DNA of 64,000 nucleotides from Diplonema papillatum (GCA_030068145.1 JAPJBO010000850.1:35317-99316), one strand, 5' to 3'; numbered from the stretch's first letter, positions 20,662-31,884 are shown. Numbers and translations: made by a program. Notes: generated from the letters alone by a model not told the origin.

Positions 20662-21590
20662 CTTATTGCTTTCTTTATTTCTGTCCCTGCGCGGTGTGTG
20701 AGGGTGCTAGAATGTATGGATAACCCCATGTTGCGGTGTATGGCCCAGGCTGTTAGCTTCCTCACGTCACAGCTGACGATCCTGTTTTGCTGCCCGTAGT
20801 TGTCCGGAACTGTAGCCTCGTTTGACGATGGCTCCTTGCTTCGTGTCCGTGTGCTGCTGGCTGCAACATGTATTCGGGGGGCACACTTTTTTTGCGCACG
20901 CGCGCAGCAAGGGGCGTCGTGTTTGCGCGTGTGTTTAAGTGCATGGCTTATAGTGGGCAACGTTTGAAGCGAAGTTTGCCAGTCAGCTTTGAGCTGTCCC
21001 CACATGCGGCTTTTGGGTCCTGCGCCTCCCTCGGAAGTAGAGCGGGGGGAGGTTGCCAGCTCCCCCCAGAGGCATTCAGCTCGAGACTTCTGCTTTCGTC
21101 TCAAAAGCTGTATGACAACCTTCCCTTCCGACCAAATGCTCACAGTGCCGACGATTCAAACCCGCTTTGTAGTGCGGTCCGGGAGAAGTCCTACAATGGG
21201 TGAAAGCAAGCTCGATACACAAACTTCGGTTCCTCGATACCTGGTCCATCGATCCTTCGGCGTAGTCTGTGAGAATATCGTCGAAAACGTGCATGCAGAA
21301 TCCACTGCTTGGTTTCACTCCTGGCGCTGCTCTTGAATGACCCCGCTGTGGTACGCGGACCCTTGCAAAACGGAGAAAAACACGGGCCGGGCACACGTTT
21401 TCGCAAGCGGCAAGCCTGCTGCCTGCGGGGCCAAGAGAAGGCTGACCGCAGCACAGAGGACAACAGGGGGAAATAGAAAGAGAAAGAGGCGGCAAGAGCC
21501 ATGATGACGAAACTGCCGGCCGACGATCGATCGACGATGATGACCTCTGCTGGGTGGGGGGGGGACGGGGGTCTGTCTCGGTTTCCAACC
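20662..21590. other. Spacer with unassigned frames
   Basis: Contains the upstream flank of eL39 copy B and, at 21315-21590, a minus frame continuing from the exon candidate at 21591-21677. A pyrimidine tract ending CCCCGCAG near 21440 looks like another splice acceptor. No repeat family recognised. Confidence 0.3.
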
Positions 21591-21677
21591 CGTGAGGGGC
21601 AGAAGCTGGACGATGCATGCAGAGCGCTGGAGCTCGGGCACGTTGTCCGCCAAGTCGAAGGCGAGACAGCCAACTAG
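21591..21677 (-). CDS. Candidate exon, possibly of the gene with the exon at 21978-22112
   Basis: After an acceptor CGACAG|CTAG (first base 21677) the minus strand reads LVGCLAFDLADNVPELQRSA and CIVQLLPLT in a phase that matches the donor at 21978. The 3' boundary is uncertain. A weak resemblance to the C-terminal part of PEX11 proteins is the only clue. Confidence 0.25.
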
Positions 21678-21977
21678 CTGTCGTTGCCTTCGAGCGGACT
21701 TTCTTCAATACGTCGCCCACGCGCTGGGTTGCTACTTTCGCAGCGCAGCACAGGGTGTGCTGACGGGACGGCGGGTCCCTGCAGTAGAGTAAAGCGCCTG
21801 GCTACGTGCTTCCCCTTGTGGCATCATCTCACACGCACGATTATCCACGCCCGGGAATGCGGCTGAGCGGCCGAGCCCGTCTGTTGTCGGAACGCCAAGC
21901 GGCGAGGATACGTGCAATGCATTGAACCGCAGTCCGGTCGTCTGCCGGTTATGAGAACCGTGGCGCGAGGTGTTTAC

Positions 21978-22112
21978 CTCAGGTAAGAATCCGCGATAGC
22001 CGTAAATCCTCGCGGCCAGTAACTTCGCGATGTATTCAAGGGCGTATTGGATGGCGGTGTCCTTCTGGCATCCGGCCAAGGTCAGGGACTGATCGCTCGG
22101 GGAGCTTCGTCT
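21978..22112 (-). CDS. Candidate 135-nt exon, tentatively PEX11-like
   Basis: Bounded by a pyrimidine-rich acceptor ending TTTCGCAAG and a good donor CCTGAG|GTAAAC, this minus-strand exon has 45 complete codons in phase 0: RRSSPSDQSLTLAGCQKDTA and then IQYALEYIAKLLAARIYGYR. The IQY..EYIAKLL pattern recalls the start of PEX11 peroxisome-division proteins (RDK..R..QY..K.L), but the match is short and unproven. Its upstream exon was not found; eL39 copy C lies only 76 bp upstream on the same strand. Confidence 0.35.
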
Positions 22113-22188
22113 CTTGCGAAAGGAAGAAAAGAGGGTACGTGCAAAAAAAAATCCCTTTTTTCCGCGTGCGAGAAGCCGCGCCGGCTTC

Positions 22189-22344
22189 TTACATCTTCAA
22201 CTTGGTGCGCCTCCAGTGGCGTCTCTTGCTGTTCCACCTGATGACCTTCCCGGTCTTGAACCGCGCGAACCACGGCACCGGCCGGTTGATCCGCATCTTC
22301 TTCGCATAGTGCAGCTTCAGCGTCAACGTCTTGATGGCGCCCAT
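22189..22344 (-). CDS. RPL39: 60S ribosomal protein eL39, copy C
   Basis: ATG 22344 to TAA 22189; the 51-residue product is identical to copies A and B. Its sequence is GC-rich and very close to copy A, but its 5' flank (GGCACGACA before the ATG) is unrelated to the shared block of A and B, so it has a different promoter context. Confidence 0.93.
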   Translation of the reverse strand: MGAIKTLTLKLHYAKKMRINRPVPWFARFKTGKVIRWNSKRRHWRRTKLKM

Positions 22345-23120
22345 TGTCGTGCCCCTGGTGGTCTTTTTTCGGTTCCTTTTCTTTTGCGACCTGCGGGTGC
22401 TTCTTTGCGTTTCCGACGATCCCGTGGGACGTGCAGGTTGGTGTCTTTCGACCGTGAGGTTCAGTTTGGTGCATGGGTATGATCTTGTGACAGAGGGAGC
22501 CGATGCCTCTCATCTCACCTTTAAAACACGGTTGAGTCACGCATGCTCTTGGCAGACGCTAGCGTACGGCATTCTGCACGCGCGTCACAATCGTCGGGTG
22601 GCATTGATCAGTTTGGTGCATGTGGACCTGGCAAGAATCTACGGGCGATGCCGTGCTGGAAAATTATGGACTGAGGGAAACTTCGGGGTGAACCAGCTAC
22701 TAGATGGTTCGATGAGTCTTTCGCCCCTATACCCAGCTTTGACGAGCGATTTGCACGTCAATGCACCGCAACGGACCTCCACCAGGGTTTCCCCCGGCTT
22801 CGTCCTATCCAAGCATAGTTCACCATCTTTCGGGTCCCAACAAGTGTACTTACCTCAAATCCCTTTCCAGTAATGCCGTACTGGCAAACTATAGACGACT
22901 TCGCAGCGCGCAACGCCACCGTAACGAAAAGTGTAGTGTATGCGAGCGGGTCAGCTACCAAGAGCCCAGCGGAAAGGCAGCAGAGTGGGCATCCTGGCTC
23001 AAGCATGCGGTAAAGTCTAGCCTGCTTCGGGTCCGTGACTCCGCCCGTGGAGCTCGTCGTTGGCCGTGAGCACGTGCTTCCTCGTGCAGCGCATCCTACG
23101 ACGGCGCACGCCTCGTTTTT
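22345..23120. other. Intergenic with repeat R12
   Basis: 22395-22640 is repeat R12: TTTCCGACGATCCCGTGGGA, later GAGTCACGCATGCTCTTG and GACGCTAGCGT. Related pieces lie at 39270-39600, 39825-39985 and 44940-45010. 22640-23120 holds no recognised feature. Confidence 0.5.
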
Positions 23121-23130
23121 TTGAATCCTG

Positions 23131-23545
23131 CTGGTGCAGAACGTGGGCCTCACCACTTTGCTGTGGGCCTCTTCACGTTGCTTCCGCTAGTGGAAGGGTC
23201 GCTGCTAGCGCTTATGCACCGTGTTGTGTCCACTGAGAGACCCTTCGTTGGCTTCAAACTCTTTATAATAGAGAGACTTCGGCGTCCGGCACAACTCGTG
23301 CATATTTCTGCTCGTGCAGAACGTGGGCCTCTCCACGTTGCTGTGGGCCTCTTCACGTTGCTTCCGCTAGTGGAAGGGTCGCTGCTAGCGCTTATGCACC
23401 GTGTTGTGTTCACTGAAACCCTTTGTTGGCTTCAAACTCTTTATAATAGAGAGACTCCGGCGTCCGGCACAACTCATGTATAATCCTGCTGGTGCAGAAC
23501 GTGGGCCTCTTCACGTTGCTTCCGCTAGTGGAAGGGTCGCTGCAC
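23131..23545 (+). repeat. Tandem repeat, ~180-bp unit, about 2.4 copies
   Basis: Units begin at about 23131, 23311 and 23489 with (G/C)TGCAGAACGTGGGCCTC and carry TTCCGCTAGTGGAAGGGTCG, TTCAAACTCTTTATAATAGA and GCGTCCGGCACAACTC. The third copy is cut after the GGAAGGGTCG stretch. Confidence 0.85.
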
Positions 23546-25159
23546 GCAGCGCGTGTACAATTAGGCAGAGTCGCAAAGTATCTTTGTAGTAGTTCGCCAG
23601 GGGTTGCGGCGATTGTCCACAGACTTCACGCACCGTTAGCGTTCTTCAGCACTGCACCGTCTCAATAGGCGACAGCTCTGTCAGGGAAAATGAAGGGATC
23701 GTCAACAAGAGAATGGGTACGCAAGGCTACGATCGTCGCGAGGAGGCGAGGCAGAATCTATGGATCCTGGCGATTCTGTGTTTTCCTTTCCAGAGGGGAA
23801 AGACAGATAGGGAAAGCCTGCTACACGGGAGCCAAGCTTCACGTGTTCGGCGGTACTGCAGAGCCACGGGCCTACGGGTCAAGTGGCTACCGATTTTTTC
23901 CCAAACTAAAGCATCAAGGCGTGGCGCACCTTGGGGCTTGGCGCTTACGCTGAACACCAGCTCGTCGAGACGGTCAGCCGCAGGGCAGAGCGGACGGGGT
24001 TGTGGCACTGTGCTGCCTCCGACTCAAGCTTTGCAAGCTGTGGTTGACCGTCACGTTCCTGGACCAGGAGCGGCCTTTTTCTTTTTCTTTTTCTTCTTCT
24101 TTCCTTTCCAGAGCCTTTTCTACGGAACCGGGTGGCCTCTTTGGGAATGGAGGGGGCGAGGAAAAGGGGGCGGAAGGGCACATTTTTCTTCGAAAAAAAG
24201 ATTTCCCGAACCGGCAGACATCGGCTGACACACACAGCGCCGCACTGTCTCCGACAGCTTCCAACAGCTGTTGGCTTCCTTCTGTTGCTCGAGCTCCCAC
24301 GCGCCTCACCGGCCCGAATCCTTCTTTGCCGACCTTCCAAGCTGTACCCGAGCCACTCTTCCCCGCACTTGGGTACAGGTGTATCTGAATCACAGGCCCG
24401 CTGGGGAAAGAGGACCCTGTTGAGTTTGACTCTAGTCTGACGTTGTGCGGTGACACGAGAGGTGTAGAATAGGTGGGAGGCCGCAACAATGAAATACCAC
24501 TACTCTTGTTGTCGCTTTACTTATCCAATGATGGGAAGACGGCAGCTGCTCCCTTGTGGGGTTAGGGTCTTCGGATCCGTAGCTTATCCGTTTCCAGCGA
24601 CAAACGGGCTTCGGCTCGCGAATCCTCGTTTGGAGACACCAGTCAGGCGGAGAGTTTGGTCGCTCGGTCGCTGTCGTGACCAACGGATCGTTAGGCCACG
24701 CTTTCACTTCGAGGATCGGTAAGAAGATCCTGTGTTACCCATCTGCTCGTCGCTGCGCTTCCCTTGGACCCTTGGTCCCCCCTCCCTGCTAATGTGTAAC
24801 AATGTATCAGATGTGCTGTTCTAAATGCCAGCTAACCTTTCCACCTGACTGATGTGTCTCCAAACGACGATTCGCAGCCGGAGCCCGTTCGTAGCGGAAA
24901 GCCACGGGCCCGAACAAGACCATCGGGTGTCGATGCGTCGGTATCCGACGCATTTTGACCCGTTTGAGGGGCTTTTGCTGGTCGGTAGAGTCTCCTGATG
25001 TCGGACGCTGGCGAAAGCAGCGAAGGCCATCAGTCCGCAGGATGCGTGCTCGCGACTAGGCAGCAGAAGGCGCCGGTGGGCGACCGACTTTCATTTTGTT
25101 CCTCGCTTACACCACCGTGTGCTTCCCGGTTGTGTTCGTGTGTCTTGTCGTGTAGGGGT
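23546..25159. other. Intergenic with repeats R7 and R13
   Basis: 23810-24090 is R7 (~285 bp; TGCTACACGGGAGCC ... GACCAGGAGCGGCCTTTTTC, ending in a pyrimidine microsatellite; other copies at 42515-42800 and 56396-56700). 24405-24640 is R13, of which inverted copies lie at 33900-33980 and 34170-34290 (shared GAGGTGTAGAATAGGTGGGA). No gene recognised. Confidence 0.55.
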
Positions 25160-25300
25160 AGCAGGATGACGTCACGTCCGTTCAACTCCGTTCAACACGC
25201 GGTTCGGTAGTTGCAGCACTTGGGATCTCTTCGGTTCTTTGTCGGGCAGCTTCGTCGAGCATTTCCTTTCAAAGCTGGCGCTTGTGTAAAACAATGCATG
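25160..25300 (+). repeat. Dispersed repeat R6
   Basis: CGTCCGTTCAACACGCGGTT to TCTTTGTCGGGCAGC ... TCGTCGAGCATTTCCTTTC. Other copies: 35250-35540 (inverted), 37500-37810 and 55600-55685. The longer copies add a GTTTGTATTGTATTTGCCC block, which also reappears at the right edge of the window (63955-64000). Confidence 0.75.
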
Positions 25301-25596
25301 TGGCCGTTGGCGCAGCGAACCGTAGTTTGCGCTGATTTCAAACCCGCGAGGGGGCAAACCGAAAAGAGAGAGAGATGAGTTAGAGTGCAGGGACCATCTC
25401 ACCGGGGAGTATCCGGTCGCCCCACTACTGTCCCGTACTACTACGGCGGGCGTCAGTCGGTACGTCGTGGGCGCGGAGCGAGCCGCGGCCCTGTCATAGA
25501 TGTTGATTGCACCGATGGTGGCGCAGCCGGGGGCGTTCTGACCGACGGGCGAGACCGCCTGGCAGGCGGCGGCCCCTACTCTGCAGGCGGCGGCCC

Positions 25597-28500
25597 CTAC
25601 TCTGCAGGCGGGCGTCCTTTGCCGGGGTCGGCCTGGTCTATGAGCTCGTTGACGTACGCCTGCAGCTCCTTGTTGTTCTCGAGCAGGAGCCGGTTTTCGT
25701 TTCTGATTGATTTAGGTTGAAAGTCTCCCGGTGGCCACTGTCGAAAGGGTTCGGTCGAAAAGCAGGCGTGTATATTTCTGTAAGGAGCAGGAATGGGTCT
25801 TTGTGGTCTGTTTGCAGTCATGCGTCGTTTGCGTACGGCAGCAAGTGGTATTGGTGCCAGCGCTGTGTCGGTATCAAAGGTGATAATTGGCATCTATTGG
25901 TCAGTCGGGCGAAGAAGTCGGACGTAAAAAGATGAGCTAACTACGACTCCGCCCTGCGAAGTAGATTTAGTTCCACGCGCACCGAGTCATGTTTTCCAGC
26001 ACTTGCGCGCACTCGAGCCTTTTGTCGTTGCGCGGTTGTCGCTTTTAGGCCTTTCTTCTTTAGAGTTAAAGTTCGCTCGAAATTCCGGGGGTTTAGGGTC
26101 TCCGTGTGACCATTGAGAAATGGGTTCTCTTAGAGCAAGAAAGGGCTACATGGTTACGGGGGGTTTTTTTTTGTATAAGCACCTGCTTTGTAGGAAATGC
26201 TTGAGGAGACTGCCAGTTGCGATAGATCAAAGGAGGTAAATGTGCTGTAGCCCACACGAAACACAGGTAAATCTGGGTTTAGTGGCGGGCGTAAGCGTTC
26301 AACAAAAATGACCCACTTTGTAGTTGTATTGTTTTCTCCCCCTCTAGCCTCCTTCGAGATGAGCACAAGGCAGTCCCTCGAGTATTTTTTGTACAAGCAC
26401 CCTGCTATATATTTGTTTGTTGGAAAATAGTTCTTTCCGAATTCGTGCATGGCGGTGCGGACATTGTCTTCCGGGAGTCAGTCAGAATTGGCATCCATGG
26501 CTGCTTTTTGCCGACACCTTTACCAAGGAGCCAACAAGTTGCCAGACGCCAGAGGCTGGACTCCATCGTGTAAATTCGACTTTGTCTACGTGACGTTCCA
26601 CCCAGATGAAGGATTGAAGAACACACTCAACAACAGTGGGGCGCAATGCACGGCTAAGTGCATTGGAAAGAAATGCGTAGTTTGGTTTACTTTCAGCGTC
26701 TTTTCATCAGCCTTTTAGTGACGGTGTTTTTGGTTTTCTTTCTTCACCATGGATGCATTGGAAAGAAAGGTGGATACCCGAGTAGCGCGTTTTCGGTATC
26801 TCTTCGCTCGATGCGCTCTTCCAGCTGACTCAGCTGATGCCTGTTGGTTTGGGTCCGTTCGTGGTGACTCTGTCCTTGGTTCTGGGGGCGCGAGTCTCGT
26901 CAACAATTTCCTGCAGCATTACCCGTCCGGCGTTTGTGTCGACGAGGCTACAGGAGGGAACACTAATAATAATAGATTTTGTTCTTCGCGTGTACAGGGT
27001 ATAAACCTCTCTGGGGGGGGTTTTCCTGTATTAGCACTTTTTTCGTTGGCTTCGTTTTCTCTTTCATGTGCAACCGTTGTTCCGGAAATGTTCCCGTCAG
27101 TACAGATGTACTATTAAAAAATAATAAGCCTAGATTCGAAGGGCCTCTCCCCACCCACCTACATTGGTTCTCGCTGCCATGCTACCGCGCTGACAATTTC
27201 GAGAGACGAGTTAGAGAGATGCAGCGATCAGCTATCCAGGGAGTTTCCGGTCTCCACACTTCCTCTCGAGAGAAAGATGGCATACTCTCGCTCCCGGAAA
27301 AAGATGGCGTAGTCTTCGAGCTTGCTCTCGAGGTCGAGGTTCGTTTGGTGCAGCTTGCCGACCTGCTCCTCCAGGTCTTCCACCTTCGCGTCCTTAGCCA
27401 CGAGGGACTCGGACGAAAGCGCGTGCACAGACTTGAGGCGGGAGAGCTGCCCTCGCAGGTCCTCCAGCTGCGCCTGCTGGCTGGTGATCATCCGATCGCG
27501 CTTACGGAGCTGGCTCTCCCACTCGAGCTTCCGCTGGTAGAGGAAGGCCTTCACCTCGTGCTCCGTGTACGTCCTGTCCTCCTCGTCCGCCTCGCTGCGC
27601 TGCCGGTCCGCAGAGGCGTCGGGCGACGGCTTCCCGTTGCTCAGCCTCGCGATGAGGTGCTGCAGCTCCCGGCTGACGGCTTGCCTGCCTTCGAACCTCG
27701 GCGCGGCCGCTGCCAAAGACGCCGTCACGTTCTGCGAGACAGCTGCGGAGGGGGGAATTCTTAGTTTGATGTTTAGAAGCAGGATACTGCCTCTCATGCA
27801 TGTCTGATGCTAGCATCAAGCATGGGCAACGTAATTCTTGGGTACGAAGCTGCGCAAAGCGACCGGCCTGAAGCATGACATGGTACGATCGAAGGGCAGT
27901 CACTCAGTGACTAATTTCACGGTACACCATGGTGTCTATCAGGAGGGGGTTTGCGGAGGAGCGTTTGATGCTAGCATCAAGTTGGGTGCGGGCAGTTGTT
28001 CTCTGTGTTTGGTACCGTGGTTGATAGTCGTCGCGCGGTTCGTGCTGACCTGAGGTAGCACGATTCCTTAGCCGCAGTAGCGTAGTCCACCTGTTGAATG
28101 CACACAAGAGTAGGCATTTGTTTGTACGTGCCGGGTCTTCGAGAAGATGTTGCATAGAAGGAATGCAATCGGGGAAGGGCGGATCGTCAACGACAGAACT
28201 ATTTCGCTAGCAACCAAGTGATCAGGTTGTCCGAGGGTGGTAAGAAATCGCATACCTGCCGGCAGTGTGGACAAAGCGCTGAACACGCTGTTTGCAAGCA
28301 TAAGGAGAAGAAGAAGCTCAGTATCCGAGCAGTCCGGGGCTCCCTGATGAGTTAAAGAGTTGAGTCGGTGAATTACGAGTGAGTGTAAATTGTGAGGTTG
28401 CGTGCGATGTGTGAGAGAAGTTGGAACCTACGAGAAAGTCGGCGAACTATGAATTTGGGTTGCGAAGTCTAAGCCTGGAGGGAAAATGTTATGCTTACGA

Positions 28501-31189
28501 GAGCACTGCCTCTCATGCGTGTTTGATGCTCCGCCACCACGGCTCCTTCTAGGGAAAAGTGATGCTGAGGCAGTACTGTGTGCCTTTCATGCATGTGTCA
28601 TGCTAGAGTCAAGTCTTCTCAGGAGAAGAGGGAGGGTCTGCATGTGGGGCACACCTGCGACGGATGCGAAAAGGCTCTGAGAAGCTCTGCCATGACAGCA
28701 GTCGAGCACGTTTCTGCCAGCTGCGGGAAGCGCACCAGGTGGACGCTGGCAACGTGCACGGTGGCCTGCAGGGTGTCGCCCACCATGGTCCTGAGGATGA
28801 GTTCCCCGACAGCGGCCAGCGGCACGTCGGCATCGGGCATGCGCGCCGTCTGCCCCGCGATCGTGTGTATGAGCAGGCTCCTCACCGCAGCGCACCGCGG
28901 CTCCGGCGTCTTCACCGCCGCAATCAGCCGGGTTACCTCCTCCCTGGTGGGCGGGTCAGGCAGCCGCTGCACGCTCTGTGCGAGGAGCACGACCTCCTGC
29001 AGCCGGTCGGGACTGTCAGAGAGCTCGTTCAGTGCGGCGAGCAACTGCCCGATCTTGTTGGCGGGGGCGAACGGCGCGTCCTGCGGCTCCTCGGAGCACG
29101 ACGGCCGGTCGCTGGCCGCGACGCTGGACGCCTCGCTTTCGTACACGCGGCCGCACTCCAGCTCCATGGTGCTGCTGCTGCTGGAAGGCCCCGCGGCAGC
29201 GGCGGCGGCAGCAGCCGCAGCAGCATCGGCGCTGCCGCTCACCTGCTCTCGCGCCGTCGGTTGGTCCCTTTCGGGCGCGAGGCCGGATGGGCTGGTGTTC
29301 GACGCGTCGTCCGCGGTTTTCACCTGCTCAGGTTCTGCAGGGGGCGGGTCACCTGCGCCGCCCACCTGTTCTCGCGCTGTCGGCTGGTCCCTTTCGGGCG
29401 CGAGGCTTGACGCGTCGTCTGCGGGTTTCACCTGCTCTCCCGCTTCCTTCTGATCCAACCCGAGCGCGATGCTGGAAGGGTCTGCGGTCGACGATGTTCC
29501 GACGGTGCCATTCAGCTGCCCCGCCGTCTGGCCCTCTTCACCGGAAGCACCTCGTTCGGGTCGATCTTTTCCGAGCAGAAGGCCCGAGCCGCCAGCGCCG
29601 TCGGTACCTTCTGGTCGCTCTGCTGCCGCCGGCTTACTCTTTTCGCTCGCTGCCGTATCGCCGGCGCTTGTTCTTCGCCCCGGCGTTGCGCGCTCAGGTT
29701 GTTCTTTTTCGAGCAAAAGGCTCGCGGGAGTTGCTACGGCGGCGGCGGCTTCGTCGGCGCCTTCTGTTTGCTGTGTCGCCGCCGTCTGACTTTTCCCGCT
29801 GGAAGGAGCGCCTGCCGTTGACGACGAACCACCGGCGCTCGCCCTCCGCTCCGGCGTCGCGTGCTCGGGCTGATCTTCTTCGGGCGCAAGACCCGCGGGA
29901 GGAGCAGCTGCGGCCGTGGCGGCTTCGTCGGCGCCTTCTGTTTGCTCTCTCGCCGCCGTCTGACTTTTCCCGCTGGAAGGAGCACCGGTCGTTGACGACG
30001 AACTGCCAGCGCTCGCCCTCCGCTCCGGCGTCGCGTGCTCGGGCTGATCTTTTTCGGGCGAAAGGCCCGCGGGAGGAGCTGCGGCCGCGGCGGCTTCGTC
30101 GGCGCCTTCCGTTCGCTCCGCTGCCGCCGCCTGACTTTTCTCGCTGGAAGGGGCGCTCGTCGATGCCGTCCCGCCGGCGCTGGCACTCTCCTCCGGCGTC
30201 GCCTGCGCTGGTCCCAACGGGTCCTTTTCGACCGAAATGCTCGAAGGACCCGCAACCGCAGCAGCGCCGTCGGTGCCTTCTGTTTGCTCTGTTGCTGCCG
30301 CCGTCTGGCTTTTCCCGCTGGAAGGAGCACCTGTCGCTGCCGTATCGCCGGCGCTCGTTCTTCGCTCCGGCGTTGCGTGCTCGGGTTGTTCTGTTTCGAG
30401 CAAAAGGCTCGCAGGGCTCGCGACGGCGGCAGCATCGTCTGTTTGCTCTGTTGTTGTCGTCGTCTGACTTTTTTCGGTGGAAGGAGCACCTGTCGTCGCC
30501 GCATCGCCGGCGCTTGTACTTCGCTCCGGCGTCGCGTGTTCGGATCGTTCTGTTTCGAGCAAAAGGCTCGCAGGGCTCGCGACGGCGGCAGCGTCGTCTG
30601 TTTGCTCTGTTGTTGTCGTCGTCTGACTTTTCCCGGTGGAAGGAGCATCTGTCGTCGCCGCCGCATCGCCGGCGCTTGACCTCCGCTCCGGCGTCGCGTG
30701 CGCAGGCTGCTCTCGAGCGGCCGTCGGCTCCGCCACCGCCCGGCTCTCGGAAGGCATGGCCTCGGGGGGGTTTTCCGCCGGTTTCCGGCCGTCTCCCGTG
30801 TCTTCGGCGGGGTGTGCCTGCCTCGGCGGGGTTGGGGGGTCGTTGTTGGCGGCGCTCTCCGCCTGTTTGGCGGATTGAGGCCCCAGTTGGCCGGGTGAGG
30901 CCGGGGCCTGCTCTGCTTCGGGAGACGCGGGGCGCTCACCGGATTGGCGTTCGGGGGTCAGCCGCCCCTCATCTCCGCACCCGGCAGACGCGCTGGCGGT
31001 GCTGCTCGAGCTCGGAGGCGCCTTGCTGGGCGAGGAGTCGGTGGTGCTCTCGTCGCTGTCGTCGCGGGCGTCGCGCTTCCCCGCGCCGTCCTCGTCCCTT
31101 TCACCTCGGCCGCTTGGTCGGACCTCCTCCTCCGCACTGCCCTCTTCCCTCTGGATCAGTGCTGAGGCATCGGCGTCCCCCGCGTTCAT
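25597..31189 (-). CDS. Large repeat / helical / coiled-coil protein (four exons)
   Basis: Exons 31189-28655, 27731-27286, 26840-26778 and 25702-25597; all junctions are GT-AG and keep frame, giving 1049 residues. Residues 1-160 are acidic and Ser/Pro-rich. About 161-553 hold seven 53-59-residue repeats built on (H/Q)ATPE.R.SAG ... KSQTAA.EQTEG. Residues ~710-845 are a helical region (LLAALNELSDSPDRLQEVVL) that recalls the helical repeats of the protein at 44307-49336. Exons 2-4 form a long coiled coil (LESKLEDYAIFFRERE; NNKELQAYVNELIDQ) ending in a stop. I do not recognise an ortholog; a scaffold or RNA-associated organelle protein are guesses. Exon 3 is 63 nt, a multiple of three, so it may be optional. 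The start is the first ATG after the duplicated upstream block and is less certain than the rest. Confidence 0.75.
26165..26395 (-). repeat. R1 copy in the last intron of the coiled-coil gene
   Basis: Reverse-orientation R1 (from TGTATAAGCACCTGC to CCCTCGAGTATTTT). The preceding 26058-26160 is repeat R14 (TTTAGAGTTAAAGTTCGCT to AGCAAGAAAGGGCTA), also found at 32910-33010, with weaker relatives at 39415-39470 and 56220-56310. Confidence 0.75.
27752..27815 (+). repeat. R2 copy supplying a splice-acceptor region
   Basis: On the gene strand the end of this R2 reads CTAAGAATTCCCCCC and runs into CTCCGCAGCTGTCTCGCAG, the acceptor of exon 2 at 27731. Confidence 0.6.
28480..28622 (+). repeat. Two R2 fragments near the exon 1 donor
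   Basis: 28485-28530 (CTGCCTCTCATGCGTG) and 28580-28622 (CATGCATGTG, CTAGAGTCAAGTCTTCTC). The second ends ~32 nt from the donor of exon 1 of the coiled-coil gene. Confidence 0.6.
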
Positions 31190-31452
31190 GTGCGTGCATG
31201 CGCACTCTCGGTGGGAGGGAGGGTATTTTCGTTTGTGCTCTCTTCTCTTGTGATTGCCGACGACCTTCCCTGTTATTTTTGTTGTTTTTTTGTATCCAAC
31301 AACAACCAGGAAAGTGACACTTTTAAAATGTTGCTGGTTTGCTGGTTGAAACCAGCAAATGTAGTGAGGCTATTTCCCTGACAACAATACGCTCCTTCGG
31401 ACAGATCACCGTCCTTCGGATCCCAACCAGTGGACTTCCCTTTCCGGTAAGC

Positions 31453-31880
31453 ATCTCCGCACTCGGCAGACGCGCTGGCGGTGCTGCTCGAGCTCGGAGG
31501 CGCCTTGCTGGGCGAGGAGTCGGTGGTGCTCTCGTCGCTGTCGTCGCGGGCGTCGCGCTTCCCCGCGCCGTCCTCGTCCCTTTCACCTCGGCCGCTCAGT
31601 CGCACCTCCTCCGCCGCACTGCCCTCTTCCCTCTGTTCATGTGCGTGCATGCGCACTCTCGGTGGGAGGGAGGGTATTTTCGTTTGTGCTCTCTTCTCTT
31701 GTGATTGCCGACGACCTTCCCTGTTATTTTTGTTGTTTTTTTTGTATCCAACAACAACCAGGAAAGTGACACTTTTAAAATGTTGCTGGTTTGCTGGTTG
31801 AAACCAGCAAATGTAGTGAGGCTATTTCCCTGTCAACAATACGCTCCTTCGGACACCCTCCAAAGTTCATCACCGTCCTA
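31453..31880 (-). pseudogene. Tandem copy 1 of the coiled-coil gene's 5' end
   Basis: Repeats ~60 codons of the acidic N-terminus (REEGSAAEEVRLSGRGERDE...) and the ~250 bp of upstream flank, including the CAACAACAACCAGGAAAGTG block. About 31 bp near the start codon are missing and the frame no longer opens into the gene. Confidence 0.8.
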
Positions 31881-31884
31881 TACA

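Noticed and set aside
22113-22195. eL39 reading through into the downstream exon by splicing at AAGAT|GTAAGA, which overlaps the stop codon
   Set aside because: The joined frame hits a stop within a few codons, and KLKM followed by stop is a normal eL39 end.
28978-31317. A 779-codon plus-strand open frame and several others opposite exon 1 of the coiled-coil gene
   Set aside because: They are Arg/Ser-rich antisense shadows created by the GC-rich tandem repeats; the minus frame has the domain structure and splice sites.
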